Assembly: GCF_000172075.1 (NCBI RefSeq)
Contig: NZ_ABIC01000002.1
Coordinates: 1 to 64,000, forward strand
Source of the DNA: Shewanella benthica KT99
GTDB taxonomy: Bacteria; Pseudomonadota; Gammaproteobacteria; Enterobacterales; Shewanellaceae
Reading direction: 5' to 3'
Length of the DNA: 64,000 nt
In this document: in pieces, positions 44,723-53,521 of the stretch
How positions within the stretch are numbered: position 1 is the stretch's first letter
How the letters are laid out: each line of letters starts with the position of its first letter
Translations under genes and position numbers: made by a program
The notes under the pieces: model-generated
The model's input: only the letters and a program-made list of their open reading frames with translations
Told to the model about the DNA's origin: nothing
Database searches by the model: none

Positions 44723-45403
44723 ATGAAGTACCAATGGATCTTATTTGATGCCGATGAAACTTTGTTTCATTTCGATGCCTTCAAAGGCTTACAGCTGATG
44801 TTTTCGAAGTTTGGTGTCGACTTTACCTTAACTGATTTTCAGGTATATCAAGAGGTGAATAAGCCGCTGTGGGTAGAGTATCAAGATGGCAATATCACCG
44901 CCTTGGAGTTACAAAATACCCGCTTCGATTCTTGGGCGGCGAAGTTGGCGGTGACGACTCAAGAGCTCAATAGCGGTTTCTTAGCCGCTATGGCGGATAT
45001 CTGTAGCCTGTTACCCGGTGCCAGAGAGTTGATCCATGCATTAACGGGCCGAGTCGAAATGGGGATTATCACCAATGGCTTCACCGAACTGCAGACCATA
45101 CGCCTACAACGTACTGGCTTATTGGAGTGTTTTTCCCCTGTGGTTATCTCTGAGCAAGTGGGCGTCGCAAAACCTAATGTGGCGATTTTTGAGCATGCTC
45201 TCACTCATATGCAGCACCCACCGAGAGATAAGGTATTGATGGTGGGCGATAACCCACATTCAGATATACAAGGTGGTTTGAATGCCGGGTTAGATACCTG
45301 CTGGCTAAACAGTGATGGGCGAGATGTGCCAGCCGGGATCAATCCTCATTATCAGGTGAGTTCATTGTTGGAATTGCAACATCTGCTATTAGCGCCGAAC
45401 TAA
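44723..45403 (+). CDS. yjjG: YjjG-type HAD pyrimidine 5'-nucleotidase
   Basis: 226 residues from ATG 44723 (TGGAGTGA upstream), same size as E. coli YjjG (225). HAD motif I LFDADETLFHFD (8-19), motif II ITNGFTELQ, motif III Lys in GVAKPNVAIF, motif IV MVGDNPHSDIQGG. The enzyme dephosphorylates pyrimidine nucleotides including modified dNMPs, helping keep mutagenic bases out of DNA. A broken permease follows immediately on the same strand. Confidence 0.93.
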   Translation: MKYQWILFDADETLFHFDAFKGLQLMFSKFGVDFTLTDFQVYQEVNKPLWVEYQDGNITALELQNTRFDSWAAKLAVTTQELNSGFLAAMADICSLLPGARELIHALTGRVEMGIITNGFTELQTIRLQRTGLLECFSPVVISEQVGVAKPNVAIFEHALTHMQHPPRDKVLMVGDNPHSDIQGGLNAGLDTCWLNSDGRDVPAGINPHYQVSSLLELQHLLLAPN

Positions 45404-45413
45404 GGCTTGCAGC

Positions 45414-46269
45414 ATGATACCGGGTCGGGATAATTATCCCGGCTCGAACCGATTCGCTACCAGTGTATTTATTTTCACCTTAGTTATTGGCAGCGTGGTT
45501 ACCCTAGGGACCGGATCGGTAGACATAATCAATCGTAGCCTGTTTACCTTAAAACTCATCGCCTTGGTGATAATCTTAGTTCTTTTGATGCCTAAGGTAT
45601 CGCTGGATTATTTGCTTGAGTTACCCGTACACTAGGGGGTCATCATGGCAGCACTGCCGGTGATTTTTACTTCCTTTGGTTTTCATGGATCTATTCCGTC
45701 CATCGTGCGTTACTTGGGTAAAGAGCCTAAGGGCTTGGTGTTGGTGATGGTTGTTGGTTCAGCCATACCTCTGGTGGTTTATTTGCTGTGGTTGGTGGTA
45801 AGTCAGGGGGTATTATCACAAGCTGAGCTTATGCAGAGCCAGAGTCTTAACGGTTTAATAGGCTCCTTGAGCCATTTGCTGCATGCACTAATGATAACCA
45901 ACCTGGTATCTATATTTGCCGACTTGGCCCTGATGACATCATTTCTCGGTGTGAGTCTGGGCTTGTCTGATTATATGTCCGATCTATTGCAACGCCAGGC
46001 CAAGTAACAGGCTTCTGGTGGCGCTGGTGACGTTTCTTCCCCCGCTTGGATTTGCCATGTTCTATCCCCGCGGCTTTATTGTGGCACTAGGCTATGCGGC
46101 ATTTTCCTTGGTCGTATTAGCTATTTTTCTGCCGGTGGCTATGGTGGTGTCGCAGCGAAAGCAAACGGGTCTCGGAGGCTATCGTGTTAAAGGTGGGCAG
46201 GCAGGATTAATCATTGCTACTTTAGCCGGTATTTTTATCGTGATGGTGCAAATACTAGAGATGTTGTGA
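45414..46269 (+). pseudogene. Aromatic amino acid permease (Mtr/TyrP-like) remnant
   Basis: Three fragments of one transporter of the hydroxy/aromatic amino acid family. Fragment one (RFATSVFIFTLVIGSVVTLGTG to LLELPVH) ends at an in-frame TAG (45633-45635). Fragment two (GVIMAALPVIFTSFGFHGSIPSIVRYLG to DLLQRQAK) ends in TAA near 46005. A +1 shift is needed to reach NRLLVALVTFLPPLGFAMFYPRGFIVALGYAAF, typical Mtr C-terminus. The first ~130 residues are absent, with yjjG ending only 10 bp away. So: 5' deletion, nonsense and frameshift. The intact protein would import tryptophan or tyrosine with protons. Confidence 0.88.
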
Positions 46270-46457
46270 ATGGTCATCCTGTCACCCTGCATGAGCCTGA
46301 CAATATCCAGGGGCATTAAATCCAGGCTGTTTTATGGCCATTCAACTTAAAAAATAACCGCTTAAACGTTATTATGGCTTATTGGCCTGTTTTTTGGTCG
46401 TTTGATTCATGAATGGCTTTACATTGACGCTAACAATCCCTATTATCAGCGTCGTTC

Positions 46458-46548
46458 GGAGGGATGGCAGAGTGGTCGAATGCACCGGTCTTGAAAACCG
46501 GCATGGGTTTATAGCCCATCTAGGGTTCAAATCCCTATCCCTCCGCCA
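46458..46548 (+). tRNA. serT: tRNA-Ser (anticodon TGA)
   Basis: 91 nt including encoded CCA. Acceptor GGAGGGA pairs with TCCCTCC, followed by G-CCA. Anticodon stem CCGGT/ACCGG encloses loop CTTGAAA, giving anticodon TGA, which reads UCA and related serine codons. A long variable arm (ATGGGTTTATAGCCCAT) identifies a class II serine tRNA, and the T arm is AGGG-TTCAAAT-CCCT. A terminator follows at 46562. Confidence 0.97.
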
Positions 46549-46561
46549 TATTAAAGACGAA

Positions 46562-46591
46562 AGGCTCATCAGAAATGATGAGCCTTTTTTC
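46562..46591 (+). terminator. Rho-independent terminator of tRNA-Ser
   Basis: AGGCTCATCA pairs with TGATGAGCCT around GAAA (46562-46585), then a T-run. Confidence 0.92.
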
Positions 46592-46643
46592 GTTTAAGAA
46601 AGAAATAGCTTGATAGGGCGATGAACCCTAGGGTTCCTATTGT

Positions 46644-47021
46644 TTAAAGTCCGCGTTTTTTCCAAAATGAAGCGACCTTTGCTGCCTCGGGGGTCATTTG
46701 GGACTCAGTATCTTCTTGCGGCGGCTTATTATCTGTGGTGTGTACCTTGAAGGTCTTCTCGGCTATGACCTTGCCTTTAAGCTCTAAGGTCATGCGCCAT
46801 CTGCCGACTTTATTGTGCGCCGGTGCCCAGATGGTATCGCCGAGATAGAATTTCCAATCGTTTTCTTTCACGTATGCCTCGCCATCGAAAGGGGGCCTGA
46901 TATTGCCGTCTGCATCGGGGATATCGGGATGGTAGATGCAATACCTGAGTTTCTGGTTCTTGGCCTTTTTTATCCAGGTAATGAAACCAAATTCGATATC
47001 GATCTCTGCGGGTACATGCAC
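46644..47021 (-). CDS. DUF3859-like protein, N-terminus uncertain
   Basis: 125 residues from a GTG at 47021. The body VPAEIDIEFGFITWIKKAKNQKLRYCIYHPDIPDADGNIRPPFDGEAYVKENDWKFYLGDTIWAP ... GRWRMTLELKGKVIAEKTFKVH fits DUF3859 as I remember it. The C-terminal 35 residues are a polar tail. In-frame coding-like sequence (EFKSRLIKST) extends upstream to a TGA, while the only good upstream ATG (47058) is in another frame, so the N-terminus may be frameshifted. Function unknown. Confidence 0.65.
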   Translation of the reverse strand: MHVPAEIDIEFGFITWIKKAKNQKLRYCIYHPDIPDADGNIRPPFDGEAYVKENDWKFYLGDTIWAPAHNKVGRWRMTLELKGKVIAEKTFKVHTTDNKPPQEDTESQMTPEAAKVASFWKKRGL

Positions 47022-47109
47022 GGTAGATTTGATTAATCTGCTTTTGAATTCCTGTCATGTTAGTTTATCAAAATCTTTAGCTAAGTATGTACAGACAATC
47101 AGAAAAAAT

Positions 47110-47280
47110 ATGACTAAGAAAACCCTTAAGTTTGAATATGAGAAAGAGACTAAAAATAGCGTACGCTACCAGGAGATGCCGGAGCCGGGTCAGGCACCCG
47201 TGCTTGGCACCCTCTATGTGCAGAAATGGTTTGCCACAGACAGCAAGATATTAGAGATCACCATAGAGAAGAAAGACTAG
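47110..47280 (+). CDS. Small conserved hypothetical protein
   Basis: 56 residues from ATG 47110: begins MTKKTLKFEYEKETKNSVRY and ends LEITIEKKD. Strand-rich (TLYVQKWFATDSKILEITIE) and charged, cytoplasmic. It is divergent from the DUF3859 gene. No domain recognised. The upstream Met codons of the same frame lie in the promoter region and antisense to the neighbour, so they were not used. Confidence 0.6.
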   Translation: MTKKTLKFEYEKETKNSVRYQEMPEPGQAPVLGTLYVQKWFATDSKILEITIEKKD

Positions 47281-47629
47281 TCATCATTTCTGCGGAGGGT
47301 AAGCGAGTTAACCAACACAGAAAGTCTACGCCGAGAGCGATATCAAGTTGGCGGCAATCTCTAAACGGGTATTAGATGTGGTGGGACATTACTCTAGGCC
47401 AGATATATTCACCTTATAGGCCAGTAACTCGACTGAGGGGCTGGTTACCTCAAATGGTGATCTCGTTATCTTAATCTGGGGGTGGTGGCGACGCATCAAT
47501 CGGCTAGCGTATTGCGAAAGCTGTGATTCTCGAGGGACGGTAAAAGAGAGCCAAGAAAGACGGGGAGCTTGGCTGGTGCTTACTCTGCTCTTATCACTTA
47601 TAAGTCATAGCAGATATCTGTTTCGAGAA
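47281..47629 (+). pseudogene. Possible decayed coding remnant
   Basis: One frame reads VYAESDIKLAAISKRVLDVVGHYSRPDIFTL, TAG, then ASNSTEGLVTSNGDLVILIWGWWRRINRL and on to the end near 47634. It looks protein-like but has no start and an internal stop. No family recognised, so this is only a suggestion for a 350-bp gap. Confidence 0.25.
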
Positions 47630-48097
47630 TTATGAGTGCTTAGTGTGTAGCACTTCCAGTAGTTCATCTTCTAGTTCGAAACGGGTTTCCATTGCATGAC
47701 CCAGTGATGACAGATCTTTATCGAGTTGATATAGGATTTGGTCATCGACGGATTCGGTATACTTTTCATTGAAGTCTAAGGCAGAATCTGTGGTTTCACT
47801 GATGCGGGGGACCAGATTCTGCGCCAGAGATTTACTCGATGTGCCATTCCTCTCACATGCGGTGACGACTCGATCATAGACTTCGAAATGCCCTTCGGAG
47901 ACATAGTCCATTAGCAGGTCACAAAACTCTTTAACTGTCTTAACGGTAGGAAGTGCCTTTTCAGTCGATTCATAGGGCGGGATACCGGCAATTTGGCAAT
48001 AGTTGATCAGAAGTTGGCGGCGATTATTAAGCCAATGATCGATAAGAGTGTTAGAGCCACCCCACTTTTTTTCAGCTTTTTCGAGTTGTTTTAACAT
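47630..48097 (-). CDS. rsd: Regulator of sigma D, Rsd/AlgQ family
   Basis: 155 residues from the Met at 48097 (MLKQLEKAEKKWGGSNTLIDHWLNNRRQLLINYC), which aligns with the E. coli Rsd start (MLNQLDNLTERVRGSNKLVDRWL); the frame is open eight codons further up. An all-helical protein that binds sigma-70 region 4 and lowers its availability in stationary phase. The Pro after YCQIAGIPPYES and the C-terminal LEARF-like segment (METRFELEDELLEVL) are preserved. rsd lies near hemE in E. coli as well. Confidence 0.92.
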   Translation of the reverse strand: MLKQLEKAEKKWGGSNTLIDHWLNNRRQLLINYCQIAGIPPYESTEKALPTVKTVKEFCDLLMDYVSEGHFEVYDRVVTACERNGTSSKSLAQNLVPRISETTDSALDFNEKYTESVDDQILYQLDKDLSSLGHAMETRFELEDELLEVLHTKHS

Positions 48098-48259
48098 GAT
48101 AGTTCCCGTTTTAAAGTGCATCTCTGACTTCTAATGTAGGTGACAAACAGGGTGTTGATCAACCATTTTCGCTGATATAAGTGAGATATTCGTAAATAGT
48201 TAAGCTGGCTGTTTTGTATACAGAAAACTAAGTGAGATAGAGAGTTGAATCCCCTAGAA

Positions 48260-48352
48260 AATAAAATGCCCAGCGATAGAAATCTATCGCTGGGCGAGTA
48301 AAGGTTTTGCAGGCTCGATGCGACGAGCTTCTTGATTGTTCTTGCTAGCGCA
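48260..48352 (-). ncRNA. Predicted small RNA between rsd and hemE
   Basis: The minus strand has a near-ideal sigma-70 promoter: -35 TTGCAC (48386-48381), 17-bp spacer, extended -10 TGG-TATAAA (48363-48358). The start should be near 48350. The ~90-nt transcript holds a hairpin GCTCG/CGAGC (48313-48328), an A/C-rich single-stranded stretch (AAAACCTTTACTC) and a terminator with a 13-bp stem GCCCAGCGATAGA (48269-48296) followed by ATTTTATTTT. No open reading frame of note. It is not a small RNA I recognise. Confidence 0.72.
48269..48296 (-). terminator. Rho-independent terminator, 13-bp perfect stem
   Basis: GCCCAGCGATAGA and TCTATCGCTGGGC with a two-base centre, minus-strand tail ATTTTATTTT. 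It is upstream of rsd, so it cannot terminate rsd; it fits the predicted small RNA. Confidence 0.85.
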
Positions 48353-48357
48353 GACTT

Positions 48358-48386
48358 TTTATACCAAAGGCTGAGGATGTGTGCAA
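48358..48386 (-). promoter_or_regulatory. Strong sigma-70 promoter of the predicted small RNA
   Basis: TTGCAC, 17 bp, TATAAA with an upstream TG (extended -10). Confidence 0.72.
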
Positions 48387-48594
48387 CCTTTTTTTGTCAA
48401 ATTGAGAACATTACACTATTTTTTGTCAGGATATTTTACTTTATGACACTGAGAGTGCACCGAGGCGACTTATAGGGGGGCAGTATCTGGGGGGGCCTTG
48501 TCACATAAATACTCAGATTAAGGTTACTTTATTAACGTAAATGCTAAACTAGCGACCCAAGCGGATATCACTATAAGTTTAGGAATCAAGCCAA

Positions 48595-49659
48595 ATGGCA
48601 GAACTAAAGAATGATCGTTATTTACGTGCGTTATTGCAACAACCTGTCGACAGAACTCCTGTTTGGATGATGCGTCAAGCTGGCCGTTATCTGCCAGAGT
48701 ATAAAGCCATCCGCGCTCAGGCCGGTGACTTCATGTCTCTTTGTCGGGATAAGGATCTGGCTTGTGAAGTGACGTTACAGCCACTACGTCGTTATGATTT
48801 AGATGCCGCTATCTTATTCTCTGATATTCTGACTATTCCAGATGCAATGGGTTTAGGTCTATATTTCGAGACTGGCGAAGGCCCGCGTTTCCAGCGTCCG
48901 ACCGACACTATCGATGCCATCAGGAAGCTATCTATTCCAGATCCTGAAGATGAGCTAGGTTATGTGATGCGTGCAGTAAGCACTATTCGTCGTGAGCTTA
49001 AGGGTGAAGTTCCGCTGATTGGTTTTTCTGGCTCTCCTTGGACACTTGCCACTTACATGGTTGAGGGTGGTTCGAGCAAGACGTTTGAAAAGATCAAGAA
49101 GATGGCCTACGAAGAGCCTGCCACACTGCACATGTTGTTAGATAAGCTTGCCGATTCTGTGATCCTGTATCTGAATGCACAAGTCGCTAACGGTGCTCAA
49201 TCTTTGATGATTTTCGATTCTTGGGGCGGCGCACTGTCTCACCATGCCTACCGTGAATTTTCACTGCGTTATATGCAGAAGATCGTCGACGGCCTGACTC
49301 GTCATGCAGACGGTCGTCAGGTTCCTATTACCCTGTTCACTAAGGGTGGCGGTCTATGGTTAGAGTCTATGGCCGAGACTGGCTGTGATGCACTGGGTCT
49401 GGATTGGACCGTAGATATCGGTGACGCACGTCGTCGTGTCGGTGATAAAGTCGCGCTCCAGGGCAACATGGATCCTTCGGTACTCTATGCTTCACCTGAG
49501 CGTATTCATCAAGAAGTGGATCAAATCCTTGCCAGCTACGGCGAAGGAACTGGCCATGTATTTAACTTAGGCCATGGTATCCATCAACATGTCGATCCTG
49601 AGCATGCTGGTGCATTTATCAAGTCTGTACATGAGCTGTCGGCTCAATACCATAAGTAG
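48595..49659 (+). CDS. hemE: Uroporphyrinogen decarboxylase
   Basis: 354 residues, the E. coli length. It converts uroporphyrinogen III to coproporphyrinogen III in heme synthesis. Signature [20 protein letters not shown] near the N-terminus (residues ~20-40), [16 protein letters not shown] with the catalytic Asp, [17 protein letters not shown], and the C-terminal [19 protein letters not shown]. Monocistronic, with a terminator at 49710. Confidence 0.97.
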   Translation: MAELKNDRYLRALLQQPVDRTPVWMMRQAGRYLPEYKAIRAQAGDFMSLCRDKDLACEVTLQPLRRYDLDAAILFSDILTIPDAMGLGLYFETGEGPRFQRPTDTIDAIRKLSIPDPEDELGYVMRAVSTIRRELKGEVPLIGFSGSPWTLATYMVEGGSSKTFEKIKKMAYEEPATLHMLLDKLADSVILYLNAQVANGAQSLMIFDSWGGALSHHAYREFSLRYMQKIVDGLTRHADGRQVPITLFTKGGGLWLESMAETGCDALGLDWTVDIGDARRRVGDKVALQGNMDPSVLYASPERIHQEVDQILASYGEGTGHVFNLGHGIHQHVDPEHAGAFIKSVHELSAQYHK

Positions 49660-49709
49660 CTTATAGCTAAGCGCTTGTCGATAAGTCATTAGCGATAAGT
49701 TATTCGACA

Positions 49710-49737
49710 AGACTCGCCTACAGGCGGGTCTTTTTTT
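49710..49737 (+). terminator. Rho-independent terminator of hemE
   Basis: AGACTCGCC and GGCGGGTCT pair around TACA, followed by seven T. Confidence 0.9.
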
Positions 49738-49773
49738 GCTCTGTCATTTATATTTATCAAACTCAAACCTAGA

Positions 49774-50870
49774 CTAAATCTTCTGCAACTCTATCTGGAA
49801 GCAGCTGCCCTCTCCCGGGGTGCTATCAATGTCGATATTGCACTCCAGCAGGCCTAGTAACTGCCTCACTATCGCCAGTCCTACTCCGAGTTGAGGCAAG
49901 ATATCATCACGTTTAAAGCGAGGTTTATTACGCATCGGTTGCAGTGCCTGCAGCTCATGTTTATGCATGCCAGAGCCGTTATCGGATACGCTGAGCCAGA
50001 TACCTTGATGACCTCGACCTTTCGGGCTTGAGTTGGCGGCGCTCAACTTGATACTTATGATGCCGCCCGTTGGCGTATAACGAATCGCATTATCGACCAG
50101 GTTAGACAGGACTCGCATCAATATCTGCGGATCGGTGATAATTGATAGGTTCTGGTCTACTTCGAAGTCGAGCTGCACCTTCTGTGTATTGGCGCGGGGG
50201 GCAAAGTATTGTTTTAATTCTTCTAGCAATAAACTCAGTTTGGTCTCTTTAAGGTCAGGCGTTATCTGGCCGTTTTCCAGTGCCGCTAGCTCCAACATCT
50301 GACTCAGAAGTTGCTGTATATACTTTCCCGAATTGGCGGCAACTTCGATGAGATCACTGCTGCGTTCATTGGCAGGCAGTAATAGCCAGGTATCGATATA
50401 TCCCTGTAGCGAAGTGAGCGGGGTCTTAAGATCATGTGATAGATGCAGCATGAAATCATGTCTCGCTTGCTGCTATCGAGTGATCTAGGATCCATGCCTT
50501 TAATTGGCAGTTCACCGCCTTCGATAAAGGCCTCTATGGGCTGAGTCGATACCTGTGGGCGTTTTATTTTCTCTTGGTTTGCATCATAGGCGATGACATT
50601 GCCTTGAATGTCTAAGGTGTAAATCTCGAAACTTGGTGCCAGAAGCATGAAGTCATGAAAGGCTTCTTTTAATGCCGCATCTGAGGTGATCCCTTGAGAC
50701 AGCAAGGGGTTGATGTGTGCCATATGCAGGGCTAATTCTTGGTGCAGAGGCTGCTGTACTTGATTACGGCTAAAGTCTTGGCTGAATTGAAACCATTGCC
50801 AAACCGCGACTATTAAGATGAAAACAATCACACTTGCCGACAACAGCAGTCGGCTAAATAAACTTTTCAT
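49774..50870 (-). pseudogene. Sensor histidine kinase, internal deletion with frameshift
   Basis: The first part (ATG 50870) has a membrane helix (LLLSASVIVFILIVAVWQWF) and a periplasmic domain to GMDPRSLDSSK. The sequence then passes directly to HDFMLHLSHDLKTPLTSLQGYID in another frame (near 50460). The second membrane helix and HAMP region, about 100 residues, are missing. The rest is complete: phospho-His in SHDLKTPL, N box NLVDNAIRYTPTGG, G1 SDNGSGM, G2 GVGLAIVRQLL. Without the second helix the sensor cannot signal normally. Next to a broken response regulator. Confidence 0.85.
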
Positions 50871-50923
50871 GGTCTAGCCCTTAGATCGATTCACCCGTTT
50901 ATCGAGCTCATCATCCAGATTCA

Positions 50924-51651
50924 TTAATGGTTTATGGCTTGGGTTGGTGGTGAGAATTTATATCCAACTCCCCAAACGGTTTTCACCAGATCGGCAGTCG
51001 ATGCACAATGGGATAATTTGGCTCTCAGGCGGTTAATATGACTATTGACCGTATGTTCATATCCGCTATATGAGTAACCCCACACGGCTTCGAGCAGCTG
51101 CATGCGGCTGAAAACTTGCTTGGGATGCTTAGCCATAAACAGCAAGAGATCAAACTCTCTGGCTGTGAGCTCCAAGCTAGTATCGAAGGCAATCACTTCT
51201 CGTGTGGTACAGTTAATCGTAATACCATAGAACTCCAGCCGTGATTCTTGCTGATCTTCTCTCTGGTGACTCCTGCGCAGCAAGGCTCTTACCCTAGCTC
51301 TCAATTCTAAGACACTGAATGGTTTAACTAAGTAGTCATCTGCTCCCGCTTCTAATCCGAGTACGATATCGGTCTCAGAATCTTTAGCCGTCAACATCAT
51401 GCATGGCACCGTTTGGCCCGACTCTCTGAGCTGCTGACATAACATGATGCCATCTCCGTCGGGAAGCATGCGATCGATAAGAATGAGATCAAATTGCTTT
51501 ACCGCTAATGTTTCAATGTGGTGCTATGGGACACGCCATAGCTTAAGGTATTGAGATTGAGCTTGATCAAGTTAGCCAGATCCGGCTCATCTTCCACGAT
51601 TAATATGTGCTGGCTGTAGTGTTCACCCAATACCTTCTGTGTTCCATTCAT
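50924..51651 (-). pseudogene. OmpR-family response regulator, frameshifted in the receiver domain
   Basis: From ATG 51651: MNGTQKVLGEHYSQHILIVEDEPDLANLIKLNLNTLSYGVSHSTTLKH, then TAG at 51505-51507. Another frame continues IETLAVKQFDLILIDRMLPDGDGIMLCQQLRES (phospho-Asp in LIDRMLPDG), LTAKDSETDIVLGLEAGADDYLVKPFSVLELRARVRALLRR, and the winged-helix DNA-binding domain LTAREFDLLLFMAKHPKQVFSRMQLLEAVWGYSYSGYEHTVNSHINRLRAKL. An indel near 51510-51535 explains the break. It precedes its kinase with a 53-bp gap. Confidence 0.87.
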
Positions 51652-51731
51652 CTCGAGTCACCCAAAGCAGATCCGTAAATCAATAGACCTGATTCGGGCG
51701 GTATTTATTTCGAACAATTATCTTGTCGTGT

Positions 51732-52460
51732 TTATCTCAGTCGTTTGATTGAGATAGTCAGAACAGGATTATCGAACCTATGGGAGGCAGATAATACCGA
51801 ATTTGCTAATCCATCGTCGGCGCTGATGACACCAGGATGAGCATGAACCCTATCGACATCGTCTCGCGTGGCATTAAATCCTTCTCCACCGTCCGCAGGC
51901 CCGGGAATGGTCCCCTTGGCTTCCGAGTTAGCTTCGGTGCCTGCATCGTAGGCGATGGAGTTGAATGTCACAGTGGCGTTTATCGCTAGGTCCACCAGAG
52001 ACACGCTATTGAGTCCGGCGAAGGCGTCATTGGTATTAACTAACATGGTTAGCACCGAGATTGAGGCGACCTCATCCGGGCTAAGCTTGAGCTCGATACT
52101 CTCCTTCATTCCAGGGGCTAAAATTCCCTGCCCCTTGATGAGTGCATCGACGCCCTCTATATCGGCAAAGCCTGAGCTATCACCAGACTCGGCTAAGGTT
52201 TCCAGAGGAAGACTCGCTGCCCCGCCTGTTTGCCATGCTGTCATGTCTGCCTGATGTCGTATTAAGGCAATGGGAGACATGGGTTGATTGGCAGTCAAGT
52301 TGGTCACTGTGACTCGATAATCTTGGGTCGGAACCGGTGGCGGTTCGGGTGCATCCATGGAGTCATTGTCATTATCTGAACATGCACTCAGAGTAAACAG
52401 GGTGGCGATCACCATAGATGCAGTGAGTCGCTTATGGGTTATTTTTTTAATTATGCTCAT
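51732..52460 (-). CDS. Spondin-domain lipoprotein
   Basis: 242 residues. Lipoprotein signal (TASMVIATLFTLSAC, Cys at LSAC). The mature protein has a spondin-N-type core: YRVTVTNLTANQPMSPIALIRHQADMTAWQTG, LLAPGMKESIELKL-like strand, LTMLVNTNDAFAGLNSV, YDAGTEANSE, and VHAHPGV near the end. It is a tandem paralogue of the next gene upstream. In many gammaproteobacteria such pairs sit beside a two-component system, here decayed. Probably an envelope protein; function unknown. Confidence 0.85.
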   Translation of the reverse strand: MSIIKKITHKRLTASMVIATLFTLSACSDNDNDSMDAPEPPPVPTQDYRVTVTNLTANQPMSPIALIRHQADMTAWQTGGAASLPLETLAESGDSSGFADIEGVDALIKGQGILAPGMKESIELKLSPDEVASISVLTMLVNTNDAFAGLNSVSLVDLAINATVTFNSIAYDAGTEANSEAKGTIPGPADGGEGFNATRDDVDRVHAHPGVISADDGLANSVLSASHRFDNPVLTISIKRLR

Positions 52461-52471
52461 GATTTAGCCCC

Positions 52472-53173
52472 TTATTTAACGACCACGACGACTCTTGCGA
52501 CCGGGTTCAGCCATCTGTGGATGCGACTATCTAGGTCGCTCATGCCACCTGCTGTGTCGGTATCGCCTAATACTCCCGGATGGATATGGACCTTGGTATT
52601 ACTGCTGCTGTCCATGACTCCGGTGCCATTGGTGCCGCCATCGCCTCCAGGTGCTGCCGGGATCCCCGGTGTACCTGGCATGCCGCCGCCATTAATGATT
52701 TCATCGTTCGCTTCGGTGCCAGCATCATAAGCATTGAGGTTAAGGGTATAGGTGCCCGCCGTTGTAGGTATCTCCCATGCGTCTAAGCCGATGAATGCAT
52801 CGTTTGTCGGTAACACCATAGCGACTATCGACAGATGGGTCATAGTCTGGGTATCTAGCATTATGCCGCGGGTTTTAGCCCCCGCTGCTAAGAGTCCCAT
52901 GGCCGGATTCTCCACCCTTATCTCATTGTTGCCCATCGCTGCAGCGGCTAAGTCAGCAATGTCTCCTCCCTCTGCCATTTTCTGCAGCGCGGGACTGGCC
53001 ATCTCACCTGATTGGAAAAGATGACTGGCATCATCATGGGCTGTGATGAGGATCGGGGTAAAGTGGTTGCCATGGGTCAAGTTGGTGATGCTTATCTCTA
53101 AATCGGCGGCAGAGACTGGAATGCTCATGATACTGCCGAGTATTAACAGGCGAGTGGCGTGGTGTAGATTCAT
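52472..53173 (-). CDS. Spondin-domain secreted protein
   Basis: 233 residues with Sec signal (NLHHATRLLILGSIMSIPVSA). Same layout as its neighbour: LEISITNLTHGNHFTPILITAHDDASHLFQSGEMAS, MVLPTNDAFIGLDAWEIP, LNAYDAGTEANDE, a Gly/Pro-rich linker (GGGMPGTPGIPAAPGG), VHIHPGVLG and a terminal strand ARVVVVVK. Not lipid-anchored. The two genes are 11 bp apart and doubtless co-transcribed, this one first. Paired spondin proteins suggest a two-part surface assembly, which is inference. Confidence 0.86.
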   Translation of the reverse strand: MNLHHATRLLILGSIMSIPVSAADLEISITNLTHGNHFTPILITAHDDASHLFQSGEMASPALQKMAEGGDIADLAAAAMGNNEIRVENPAMGLLAAGAKTRGIMLDTQTMTHLSIVAMVLPTNDAFIGLDAWEIPTTAGTYTLNLNAYDAGTEANDEIINGGGMPGTPGIPAAPGGDGGTNGTGVMDSSSNTKVHIHPGVLGDTDTAGGMSDLDSRIHRWLNPVARVVVVVK

Positions 53174-53521
53174 GGTGTATCTCCTTGTAGACGAATCGAT
53201 TAGGTATCATTTGATTGTTACAAAGTGATATCACCGGGTTGTCGCGACTTAATCACAAGTTGGATAAGAAAGTATCACGAAAGTATCACATCTCATTTCT
53301 GAGTTAATTCTGATTGTTTCGCGGTTTATTGGTCAGCTTACTGAGCTATATCAAGATAGGCTGCTGGGAAAGAATGCACTCTATATTGCCTACTTTAGCA
53401 ACGGGTAAAACGAAACGGGTGTTCTCGGTGATGTAAATGGGGTATTTTGCATGCCGAAGTTATGGAATCGCTAACAAATTTAGTGGCTTCCGCCGTTAAT
53501 TTTCAAAGTTTATCGCTGTGA
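53174..53521. other. Intergenic region with divergent promoters
   Basis: 348 bases between the spondin pair (-) and the GGDEF/EAL gene (+). It includes a TATCAC direct repeat (near 53270 and 53286). No gene or RNA recognised. Confidence 0.45.

Noticed and set aside
46458-46548. tRNA-Ser as an integration site for an island
   Set aside because: No integrase gene and no repeated tRNA 3' end were found nearby; genes on both sides look like ordinary chromosomal ones.
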